Below are positions 53,215-64,000 of a stretch of 64,000 nucleotides of DNA, piece after piece. Origin of the DNA: Corbicula japonica (lineage: Eukaryota > Mollusca > Bivalvia > Venerida > Cyrenidae); NCBI GenBank assembly GCA_038501625.1, contig JAZAYU010000037.1, positions 744,001 to 808,000 of the forward strand, given 5' to 3'. The first letter of the stretch is position 1, and the number at the start of each line of letters is the position of its first letter. Position numbers and translations under genes: made by a program. The notes beneath the pieces are model-generated. The model was not told the DNA's origin, did no database searches, and saw nothing but the letters and a program-made list of their open reading frames with translations.

Positions 53215-55240
53215 CAAGAACAAACAAGAGGGCCATGATGGCCCTTTATCGCTCACCCCGAGTACAACAAAGTTATTTTTAGTAACAGTGACCAAGACCC
53301 AGATGACCCATATTCGAACTCATCCGAGAAATCATTGGGACAAACATCCTGACCAAGTTCATGACAATCGGAGCAAAATGTGACTGCTAGAGTGTTAACA
53401 AGAAAATTCTATTTTTAGTAACAGTGACCTAGTTTTTGGACCCAAATGACCCATATTTGAACTCCTCCAAGAAATCATTGGGACAAACATCCTGACCATG
53501 TTTTATGACATTCGAGGCAAAAATGTGACCACTAGAGTATTAACAAGAAAATTCTATTTTTTAGTAACAGTGACCTAGTTTTTGGACCCATATTCGAACT
53601 CGTCCAAGAAATCATTGGGACAAACATCCCGACCAAGTTTCATGACAATCAGAGCAAAAATGTGACCGCTAGAGTGTTAACAAGAAAATTCTATTTTTAG
53701 TAACAGTGACTTAGTTTTTAGACCCAAATGATCCATACTCGAACCTGTCTGAGAAATCATTGGGACAAACATCCTGACCAAGTTTCATGACAATCGGAGA
53801 AAAAATTGTGACCGCTAGAGTGTAAACAAGAAAATTCTATTTTTAGTAACAGTGACCTAGTTTTTGGACCCAGATGACCCATATTCGAACTCGTCCGAGA
53901 AATCATTGGGACAAACATCCTGACCAAGTTTCATGACAATCAGAGCAAAAATGTGACTGCTAGAGGGTTAACAAGAAAATTCTATTTTTAGTAACAGTGA
54001 CCTAGTTTTGGGACCCAAATTACCCATTTTCTAACTCGTCCGAGAAAGCATTGGGACAAACATCCTGACCAAGTTTCATTACAATCGGAGCAAAAATGTG
54101 ACCGCTAGAGTGTTAACAAGAAAATTCTATTTTTAGTAACAGTGACCTAGTTTTTGGACCCAGATGACCCATATTCGAATTCGTCTGAGAAATCATTAGG
54201 ACAAACATCCTGATTAAGTTTCATGACAATCAGAGCAAAATTGTGACCGCTAGAGTGTTAACAAGATAATTCTATTTTTAGCAACAGTGACATAGTTTTT
54301 GGACCTAGATGACACATATTCGAACTCGTCCGAGAAATCATTGGGACAAACATCCTGACCAAGTTTCATGACGATCGGAGCAAAAATGTGATCGCTAGAG
54401 TGTTAACAAGATAATTCTATTTTTAGTAACAGTGACCTAGTTTTTGGACCCAGATGACCCATATTCGAACTCGTCCAAGAAATCATTAGGACAAACATCC
54501 TGACCAAGTTTCATGACAATCGGAGAAAAAATGTGACCGCTAGAGTGTTAACAAGATAATTCTATTTTTAGTAACAGTGACCTAGTTTTTGGACCCAGAT
54601 GACCCACATTCGAACTCGTCCGAGAAATCATAGGGACAAACACCCTGACCAAGTTTCATGACAATCGGAGCAAAAATGTGACCGCTAGAGTGTTAACAAG
54701 AAAATTCTATTTTTAGTAACAGTGACCTAGTTTTTGGACCCAGATGACCCATGTTCGAACTCGTCCGAGAAATCATTGGGACAAACATCCTGACCAAGTT
54801 TCATGACAATCGGATCAAAAATGTGACCGCTAGAGTGTTAACAAGAAAATTCTATTTTTAGTAACAGTGACCTAGTTTTTGGACCCAGATGACCCATATT
54901 CGAACTCGTCCCAGAAATCATTGGGACAAACATCCTGACCATGTTTCATGACAATCGGAGCAAAAATGTGACCCCTAGAGTGTTAACAAGAAAGTTCTAT
55001 TTTTAGTAACAGTGACCTAGTTTTTGGACCCAGATGACCCATATTCGAACTCGTCCGAGAAATCATTGAGACATACATCCTGACCAAGTTTCATGACAAA
55101 CGGAGCAAAAATGTGACCGCTAGAGTGTTAACGAACTAAGTGTGGACGGACAACGGACGATAGACGATGGACGACGTCCGACGGACATTCATCGATCCTA
55201 ATAGCTCACCCTGAGCCAGCTCAGGTGAGCTAAAAAGGGA
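53215..55240. mobile_element. Bivalve-type repeat element with ~145-bp tandem core
   Basis: Begins AAGAGGGCCATGATGGCCCT and ATCGCTCACC and ends with GGACGGAC-type repeats followed by GCTCACCCTGAGCCAGCTCA and GGTGAGCTAAAA. The core (about 53273-55130) is about 13 tandem copies of a ~145-bp unit with GTAACAGTGACCTAGTTTTT, TCATTGGGACAAACATCCTG and CCGCTAGAGTGTTAACAAG. The border hairpins and tandem core resemble the Pearl-type repeats of bivalves. No coding capacity. Confidence 0.75.
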
Positions 55241-55580
55241 ATAACCCCATCTTGACATAAAGAACTTGGAGTCATGATGAGTGTGTTGTCATGAGCAATA
55301 TAATTTGAAAGTTTGATGTAGAAATATTAAGAAAAGTCAAAGTTAAAGTCAACATTAAGTTTTTCTGTTAAAAAAAGTACAAAAAAAGGATTAACTCCAT
55401 CAAATGTGACCTTGACCTGAAAATTAATATCAGCTCAAGCATGTTGTCACAAACAATATAATTTGAAAATTTCATGAAGAAATATTAAGAAATGGCAAAG
55501 TTATAACCAACATTAAGTTTTTGGGATAGATGGACGGACAGACAAAGCGATCCCTATGTATTGCCTTTTCTTTGAAAGGG
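55241..55580. repeat. Two-copy ~130-bp repeat next to the array
   Basis: GTTGTCA..AGCAATATAATTTG, then GAAATATTAAGAAA and CAACATTAAGTTTTT, occurs at about 55250-55370 and 55430-55525, followed by GACGGACAGACAAAGCGATCC, a common tail of bivalve tandem repeats. Confidence 0.65.
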
Positions 55581-57619
55581 CGACACAAAAAAATGACCCT
55601 TTAGATTAAGCAGCTAGTGGACACCTGGAAAACAATACATCAGTACATGTATCAGCAAGAACAACTTTGATGTCTGATCTGGATCTGATTGGAATCTACA
55701 CTGTTTGCATATTTGTAAGAAATAGCCTCATGAATCTTATTATGAACCGTGTAGATCCTTTTAAGACTGCACAGATATGCCTGCTGATCTGGATATACAC
55801 TGGTCACTCATGTCATGTATTCATGGAAGAAAGGGGCAAAAACAACACAGTAATTTTTATATAGGATGATTAATTTTCTTGTGAACTGAGGTCTCACAAG
55901 TCAACACATACATATAAACACAATTTTATGTTTTCTTGTTACAAGATACAAAAATACAAATACCAACATATACAGATAGATTTAGCGTGTCTCAATCATA
56001 CATTCATGCAGCTTTAATAAATGAAAATAAAAAATGCAAACCTTGTCTTCATTTTCTACAGTAACATTCATATTCTGCTCCCTTATGTTCTACCAATTCT
56101 GCAGACATTTTAAGTCCACAGCTTTCACAAGACTGATGATACACATGGCTGAAAATAAATGTTGTATTTTAATCATAACAAATAACCAAAACCAATTTCA
56201 CTGTACTTTTTGTTGCTTATGAAGTTGTACATAATTTGAAGTTGCAGGTTAGTTAACAGATTACAATGTTGTCATAATTCATCTATTTTTATAAATATCA
56301 CAAAAAAGAGGTATTTCTGGTGTAAGCTTCAAGCCATCTTCAGTTCCTATAGGCTCATACACAATTTATCCCATTTAACCTTTACCTCCATATGCCTTTA
56401 TGGCATGGGAAATCAGTGTAGATCTAGATCAGCTGACACATCCATACTGCCTGATTAGGATCTAAACCGTTACGGCGTTAGCTTTTTTATTCAAATTTCC
56501 ATAGGTTATTTCTGACCACAATGTGACCTGTGCAGATCCAGATCAGATCATGAAAAGGCATGAAAATGTGTATAATATTATAGTAAAGGGTTAATTACTA
56601 CAAAAAAAAACACCTGCATTTTGATACTTCATTTTATTCGTTAGATACACCTTTTAACACATGAGCAACTATTGTAAATCTAGGTGCTGACACATCTCCT
56701 TCCTGTTAATTAGAGCTTTAAATGTATCTAATGAACAGAGTAGATACAGAATGATGAGACCTCAAAATGTCTGATGTGCAAGCTGGTCTGGAGCTACATT
56801 TGTGCTATCTCTATCTGATGTGGATTTACACTGGTTACCCATGTGGTAAAATGGCATGTAAATGGAGTAAAGGGTCAAGTTATTAACCATGAAAGTTGAA
56901 ACAGCATTGGATTTTTGAGACACATTTATATGAGATTACCCAACTTAAAAAACAAATAAGCAACCCATCGTGTTAGTTCAAGGTGGCCCACAGATGAATA
57001 TTGTTATATATAATGTTAATAATCAAGTGAATTCAAGTTGACCTTGTTATTGGGTCAAAGGTAGTCATATATGCCTGAGACAGAAGGCCGAGGGTAAATA
57101 TGACAGCCCGAGGCCCAATAACATGTTCAAATTCATATGAAGACTAAACTGGGCCAATACAGGTGTTCTGGACCAATATGAGAATTGCTGGGCCATTATA
57201 AAATACTTAAGTATTGATGTGGTGTACCATGTAGTGTCTGCCAGGAAAATGGCATGTTCAAGTCAGGTGATGACATGCCTCGAGATTTTGCCACACTGCA
57301 GTCATGTAAAAGAAAAGGGCAAAGTATGCAATGCCTTTACTGTATATTAATACAGGGCTCTCACTAGAGAGAGACTTGAAGGAATTAGTCTCATCAAAAG
57401 TGACCAGACTTCTCTCTTTGTTGAGAAATGTTTTTCCTTTAGTTGCTGTGAAAAAGAGTGCTGTCATTTGTTTTGTAGTTAAAATGCCTGTTCCAACAGC
57501 CGTTCAAGAAAATTTCATAAAGTTATATTGATTAACTGTTGATTAACTGAATTAAGTATCCATATTGTTTCATCACTGCCAGAGTTATTATGTGATTCCT
57601 TCTTTTGAAAAAATAAAAT
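55581..57619. other. Noncoding stretch
   Basis: No gene supported. It contains an imperfect hairpin of about 80 nt at 57043-57125 (GTTATTGGG ... CCCAATAAC with an inner GTCATAT / ATATGAC). Confidence 0.5.
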
Positions 57620-57625
57620 ATGGAT

Positions 57626-58800
57626 CAGGGTTCTCCCCAGCACATTTTAGCGTAGCGGGAGCGCTACGCTTTGATCTTAACTACTGTACTTCCGCTACTC
57701 TTAAATTAACCCGCTATGCCTTTAATAGTTAACGCTATGCCTTCCTGTTTATTGCAAACTCCAAGTAATCACGTGTCTTCTCTCAAAAGCAGCCCCAGGC
57801 TATTTCCCTCGTTAAGAATTTACAGCTAAAAGGCCTTTGTTTACACAAATCGATGTCCAATTGACGAATCAAAACAGGTGGGTGGGGTTTAAGACCAGTC
57901 TAAGACGTCTGCAAATTTTACCGTAATTTGCATTTCATTCTGGTTTGTGGCAATTTATGATATGCTTATTTCGCCTTTTTTGAATGAAAAACCAAATCTA
58001 TCAAACATCAGGCAAATAATCAAGACTAAAAATATAATAAAATGGTACTGTATCTGTGTGATTTTCTAATTCTTTTGTTGACAAATTGTTGCTGTCGATG
58101 TGTTGTCCAGGATCTAGGTTAACTTTAGAAAACATTTTTAAGAATTTTAAAGATCGTTTTAAATGTAAAACATGGTAAAATATGTCTAAATTGGTTGATT
58201 TATTTATTTTAAATCGTTCTTTTGATTTATTTCGGAACGAAACATGGAAAAATGAAAAAGTCATATATTTTCGCGACCATGCTGAATTTGATACAAGTTA
58301 TACTCGATTTCAGAAATTTTAGTTTTAATATTTATTTATCCAGGCTATAATTAGTTTTGAAACAAACAATTTTCTTGTCCAAATAACCAACCTCAGTGTG
58401 AAATGGACTTATATACTTAATATTTAGATCAACACTCCAAACTGATGATACCCAATATTGCAGCATATTAAAGACCACCAGGCCCCTTGCTTTACAAACA
58501 ACCTTTATTCACTTCTGCATAAAAATGACAAAGATTATGTTTAAAAGCGCTGAATGAATATATAAATTATGCCTATTTATATTCAATTCACATTAATATC
58601 AGCTGCTTTTATTGCATTACCCATTCTTTAATTTATAGTTCCAAAACCATGATGCAACTAAACCTGAAGTTATTTTGTTTTGGGTGGGGGGGGGGGGGAT
58701 TTGTTTAGGGAAGAAGGTGAGGTAGTTGATAACATAACCTTGAGTATCCGTCCGCGGTCTTGATGAGCTATCCCTTAAAAAAATTCTGGGGAGAACCCTG
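57626..58800. mobile_element. 1.2-kb non-autonomous TIR element, TSD ATGGAT
   Basis: CAGGGTTCTCCCCAG at the left end faces CTGGGGAGAACCCTG at the right end (perfect 15-bp TIR). ATGGAT flanks at 57620-57625 and 58801-58806. A GC-rich palindrome AGCGTAGCG...CGCTACGCT lies just inside the left end, and a G-run at about 58684-58698. No transposase. Confidence 0.85.
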
Positions 58801-58806
58801 ATGGAT

Positions 58807-61800
58807 CCAGGCATGTCACTTTAAAATTAACCAGAAAGTATCAGACTGCAAAAAGTCAAAAATGTGTTGACTGCTCTTATAAACTGGTCAAATTGGGTTA
58901 TCACTAAAATTCACAAAGTGGGTTCCTTTTCAAATAACTACCGGTAATTTCGTTTACACTGCTGATCAGAATTCAAGTCTGGGTAAAAATCATAGAATGA
59001 AATAGACATAAAATTAATGTCTTAAGTAGTTTTGGTTTATTTTACCTAAAAACAATTTGTAATGGAAGGCTAATAAATGAATACTTGTTACATCAAAATT
59101 ATTGAACTGAAACACTGTATAAACCTAGGTTCACTTCAATACTTAATACTGGTGTAACATCAAAAGGGAGACAATATATTCATTTTTATAATTTGGCACA
59201 TGTTTGTAGTGAACAAAATGTATATCTTTGGTTTTCATTTCATAATTTATTGTCACTTTGTTAGGCAATTCTACTATTAACAAGACTTAATTTAACACTA
59301 TAAAACTAATTTGAGCTAATTTTGAGAATATCTGTTCTGATTAAATGACCTGTGAGACATATGGAATGGAGTGTAAGACAAAACTGAAAGTAGAAAAAAC
59401 TTCTGATAGCGGATTTCATAAGGTGTACATATAACACGCAATTATTGAAAACATTAGATTTTCATTTCTTTGAAATTTTATACTTCAGAAAATCTTGTGT
59501 CAACTATGTAGCTGGTTACGGTTTGGAAATGGGTTAGATCTGGATATTTTCTGATGGAAATTCAGGCTCAAGATTATGATCAAATGCATAAAATGCATTT
59601 ATTAATATATCTGTTAAATCAATTCATGTATGAATTTTAAATTACTTTAAACATAATTTTCAATAGATCAAAATGTTATAAAAAATCATTGTGAATCAGA
59701 TGCTTTATGTTTTACTTTAAAGCGTTCAAATGGAAATATAATTCTTACACGAGTGACGATATTTTACCAAGTAATTCGTTAATCGTTCAAAATCCAACTT
59801 TTTTCAATGCAATACATTGAAATAATTTGATTACTTACATCTCTACAAGGTTCCACAATTAATATCCACAATGATTAGGGCCCTAAATTAAACAAGTTTC
59901 GCTTAGCCCTACGGTCGATTTTGAGACTCCTACTTTCATTTTGGAGAGTGCATTAATTAATTAAATGACGTAACCGTTCAATAGAACCCAAAGAGACAAA
60001 ATCACGTTTACTGATGTGTAGTCTTTCTAATATAAAATTTAAAGTTTTACAATGATTTTGTAACGTAGGCTACCATTCGAAAACCACCAAACCCACCTCC
60101 ATTTCCATATGAATAATTCTATTTACAAAGAGAACTTCTATTGTCAATATACATTCAAATATAACCTGGGTGTTATAAAAACATTGCATCACGAAAATAA
60201 CTCGATAAATACTCACTGTTGATTTGATTACGATGGATTTTTCGTCTTCACCGAACGTTGTCGAATCCAATATGGCGTTCCGCCATCAGGTATTCATGCG
60301 CGTTCATGACTCAAAATCTTGTCGAACGTTCCACAAGTTAAATTTCTTCAAATATTGATTGATTCCATATTTTTTAATATAATTTTTATCGTTTTGCACA
60401 GAATTACAAAATTGACCGCTTTGTAGCATTGACTTACTTTTTGAAACTAAGAACTATATTCTTTGTTCTTTGTTTCCATCTGACTAATCATACACGTTCG
60501 CAGAGCGAAAGATTCAAGGTTAACGTGTACGATTAGAAAAAAATGAATGCGGGTCAGCAATAATTGGTCGACTTTTACAGGGACGCGAGCAGTAACATGT
60601 CAGAAAAAAAAGATTCATTTCGAGACTATAGATCACTTTAAGTGAAAATGTCAAGCTGTTTGTCAGAGATTGATATTTTCTTCAGCGGCCAAATGACATT
60701 GAGTTATTTTTTTTTGTAATGAAATAAGTTGACGGGTTGTGGCTTACGTGCGCATAATAAAAAGGTCACTTATGACGAAAGTAAATGTCCACTTAAATGG
60801 GCAACATTCGCTGCCTCGGCAGCGAGTATTTTGGGGTGTGGCTTTACATACAAGCTATCTGCCAGTTATAATTAACTGTAGTAAAAATAGCCTGTACAGA
60901 GTGAGTCACTGCATTACAGCAGACGACAGTATGAAGATTCCCTTTGCACTGATTATGAACTTCTATTTTTCCTTTCAGGGTTCCTTTGAATTTTTTTTAT
61001 ATCTTGGACTAATTCCTCTCTTTTTTGTTTTTGTGTTCTTTAATTAAAATTCATATTTTCCTATTTGTTGTAAAAGACAAGCAGTCCACTAAATATTTCA
61101 TTCATAACATTAGCCAGGAATGTTTCTATTATCACGACATAAAAAGATAATGTCACAAAATTAATTTGCGATCCTGTTGTAACATTTGATACCAGGCTAT
61201 TGTTCTATCTTTGAAAAAGGAGGGAAACTTTTAAACTTTTGTAGATTCTTTATAGAAAACTATTATGTGTTGATTTATTTATAATATTAAAAGGAAACAT
61301 AATTATAAATGGCAGTTTCTGATGCAAATGAAATAATTTAGGCAACATAGAGCATAGAGGATAAAAAACCAAACTTTCATTGTTCTCTGTGAGATTAAAC
61401 TTTAGTCTTATTGTAAATGCTTTCTTGCTGGTGAATGTAAACATTAGCACGTGCTTGTGTTTACAAACACAGTGTTTTATCAGTTAGACACACCTCCCGG
61501 GAAATTCAAATTCAAAATTTTCTGTCTGACAGGTTTAAACTTTTTTTGAGAGTCACCTTTTTAATTAATATTTCACTTAAATTTTTAGATGAAATGTTTA
61601 AAAGGCTTACAATGTACATTTGTAAAAATTTCCAAAATAATTTGTTCAGTAGTTTTTTCAAATTTTGAAAAAAGGGCTCCTTGATGTGTAACATGCATAA
61701 AATTATAGAAAAGCCTGCCCCAGTGCCATCTTGAGGTTTATATAGTCCTGTTGCCCCTTTAACGCGAATTTTTTTAACCGCTTTCTGACGAATCGTTCCA

Positions 61801-64000
61801 TAAAGTTGAACTGAAACATAATAGGCCGGTGGCCAGGAACATGTTTGCTCCCCCCCCCCCTTGGGGAATTTTGTAGACATGATTTTTCTGAAAGCCTGTT
61901 ACGTCCTGGATATTTTGCAGTTTGTTTGCACTCTGGCGAGTGGGGCATAAGGGTGTTACGGAGGTTTTAATATGTTACCCCTAAAATTTGTAGAAAAAAT
62001 ATATGGATTTTGAATCTTTAATTCTGCTCTATTCCAGATACGATTTAATGAAACTTATATTTTTATATAAGGATGAAGTATTATCTGTGGATTGATGTAG
62101 ATTTCATTTCAAAAGTTTTGCACTTAGGTAACATATTTTGTGTATAACATACATAACCCTAAAAAGAGGAAATTTAAGTCAGAAACTTACCTGTAGGATT
62201 TTTATTTGTAATCAAACTTTGGCAATAATACATGTTTTTGAAAGCTGCATGATCAAACAATATAACCCAGTGTGGTTTTCATAAAAATCACACTGGCAAT
62301 TGTAATAATTTTTCCATAATCTTATATGTTACCTTATCGCTAATTCAAACATTATATTCTTGTTTTGGGATAAACAAGCATAAAATATAGAGTTTAATTA
62401 AATTATTGAGCTTTATATATGTAAGTGTTCTTGAAACGTTCATGATTTCAAATTTTCAACATACATAACATATGTTACTTATTAAAATTAGGCCTATTTC
62501 CTTGTTTTTATTTATTTTTAATGGTGTTAGCTGATATCTATTTAAAGAAATTAACTATGTGTGCTCTGTGCAATGTCCTGATGTTTGTTAGCCCTGTGTA
62601 GAGTTCTAATTACATTCACAGACGTTTTTTTAACTAATATTACTGATTGAATGAAGTATTTTCTCTAAAACTGATATTGTTGTACAAAGAACTGATTACA
62701 TTTACAAAACTGTATCATGACTATGCAGTCATTTTAGATTAAACTATAAAATAATAATAGTAAGAAGTTTATAGTGTATACTATGTTATGTTATGTCATG
62801 TGGTTAAAATGTTAAAGTGTGTAAGCTTGTCCATTGTAAACCTTCAAATCTCCGTAACATATAATTCCGAAGTTTACATATTGCCAAAGTACAATGCATT
62901 TATGAATTAAATTCTAAAAAAATAGTTTTTAGAATTGGTTCCAAAAAAGTAAAAAGACAAGAGGTAAAAATAGTGCTTTGAAAATTGTTACAAATAAAAC
63001 TAATTAAAACTATGTTACCTAATTATTTGAATAAGGTTTTATAGAAAGATCACCTAGAATAAAGAAAAAAAATTCTAAACCGTGTTTTACCCGATAGTTT
63101 GTATCTTGATTACCGTAGTATAAACTATATTTACTAAAAACAAGGTTGAAAGCACCAGTAATAATAACTGACATTGCTGTTAAATACAACATGTGAAGTA
63201 CGAAAAATAAATTGTCCTAGATGAAACATTATTTTTTTCCATTGTTCAAAGAAAGCTTAAGAATTTGTTAAGAATTCCTTAAGATCTTTGTAGAATGTTA
63301 TTTTTCTTAAAGACAAATAAGTGTTAAAGAGAAACATCCTAATTTGAAAGACAATCTGTGTAATCTAGGTGATGGTAAGTTAATAGACAAGTTAACGTTG
63401 ACTTATGTATACTATTTTTTTTAGGTAAAAATTATTTTACTTGAGTCAAAAACTTTCTAGATAATGCTCATGCTAGTTCAATGTTTTACAATTTGTACAC
63501 TGAACCTTAGTATTTTAGATGAATAAAACTACTTTTAAAAACATTTCAAACATCCGATAATTTAATCAGCTAATTTGTGTAAAGTTAAAATTAAGTAGCC
63601 TTTAAATTTGTTATAGATCAACTTTAACATAATATAATATTATATAAATATTTATCAAAATGTTATTTAACTAATCATTTGCAGTTTCTTGCTTTTCTTT
63701 TCTTATTGTATTTGCTGATTATTAAAGTTAAAATTGGTAACATATTATAGGATGACTAAAGACATAAATAGAACAATAAAATGATAAAAAATGTTAATTT
63801 TGTTTATTATTTCTTTCCTACATTTTGTTAGAACAAATTAATGTTATCTGTCTCAATCGAGAGTATCTGGACTTAGATTTAGACTGGATGCAACAGCCCA
63901 TGATTAGTGCAAACGTAAGCTGTATTACAATGTTGTCTCTGAGCCATATTGATAGGTTTAATGTTAATTTAAATAGATTTAAATAGGACGAACTTGAACA
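58807..64000. other. AT-rich noncoding stretch
   Basis: I find no gene, RNA gene or convincing repeat. ORFs here are short, AT-rich in composition and without motifs. A C-run lies at about 61850-61860. Confidence 0.5.

Noticed and set aside
53273..55130. CRISPR-like array
   Set aside because: The ~145-bp units are contiguous without unique spacers and the context is eukaryotic.
60739..61047. 102-codon ORF
   Set aside because: Ends in a phenylalanine-rich run from T-rich DNA; no promoter, motif or homology pattern recognised.

Overview
The window is eukaryotic, AT-rich and almost entirely composed of mobile or virus-derived DNA. I see no convincing intact host gene. The mixture points to a mollusc, most likely a bivalve: Maverick/Polinton elements, BEL/Pao and Ty3/gypsy retroelements, a Penelope-type fragment, a Fanzor remnant, and a ~145-bp tandem array of the kind seen in bivalve repeats with 'ATCGCTCACC...GGTGAGCT' borders. 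This assignment is inference from repeat content only. A 500-bp run of N lies at 32037-32536.

Layout. (1) 1-7.5 kb: the right part of a decayed Maverick/Polinton, with the N-terminus of the integrase (-, runs off the left edge), a packaging-type ATPase with a zinc finger (-, split by a likely intron and broken), protein-primed DNA polymerase B (+, with the motif A aspartate replaced by tyrosine) and a repetitive tail that may be its terminal repeat. (2) 7.6-9.1 kb: noncoding repeats and a Penelope-like fragment. (3) 9.2-13.4 kb: a degenerate Ty3/gypsy pol on the minus strand. (4) 15.1-23.1 kb: a BEL/Pao element with both LTRs and a 5-bp target duplication. It was inserted in an older ORF, and its own 5' LTR was later hit by a LINE fragment. 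(5) 23-35 kb: a decayed cluster of virus-like genes: an IkappaB-like ankyrin protein, an SF3 helicase of the CRESS-Rep type, a small unknown protein, a single-BIR protein and pieces of a Fanzor (eukaryotic TnpB-like) nuclease. Several have a TATA box just upstream. A 3.2-kb inverted-repeat transposon sits inside this cluster. (6) 37.2-40.2 kb: two non-coding inverted-repeat elements with target duplications. (7) 40,463-49,473: a complete 9.0-kb Maverick-derived element with a 6-bp target duplication (CCTCAT). Its terminal inverted repeats are about 3.2 kb each. They carry bZIP-like sites, two small genes per arm and minisatellites, and flank a short unique core with a packaging ATPase and two or three small genes but no polymerase, integrase or capsid gene. 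(8) 49.5-64 kb: noncoding DNA with dispersed repeats, a long tandem array (53.2-55.2 kb) and a 1.2-kb inverted-repeat element.

How the genes fit together. Region 1 is the usual Maverick replication, integration and packaging set, but dead. Region 7 looks like a mini-Maverick that would rely on an autonomous relative for polymerase and integrase; the intact reading frames and closely matching arms suggest recent activity. Region 5 combines a replication helicase with homologues of host NF-kappaB and apoptosis regulators and an RNA-guided-type nuclease. I read it as an endogenous viral element or a virus-like transposon that captured host genes. That they once formed one element is inference. 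The most novel candidates are the giant-TIR mini-Maverick and this helicase/IkappaB/BIR/Fanzor cluster.
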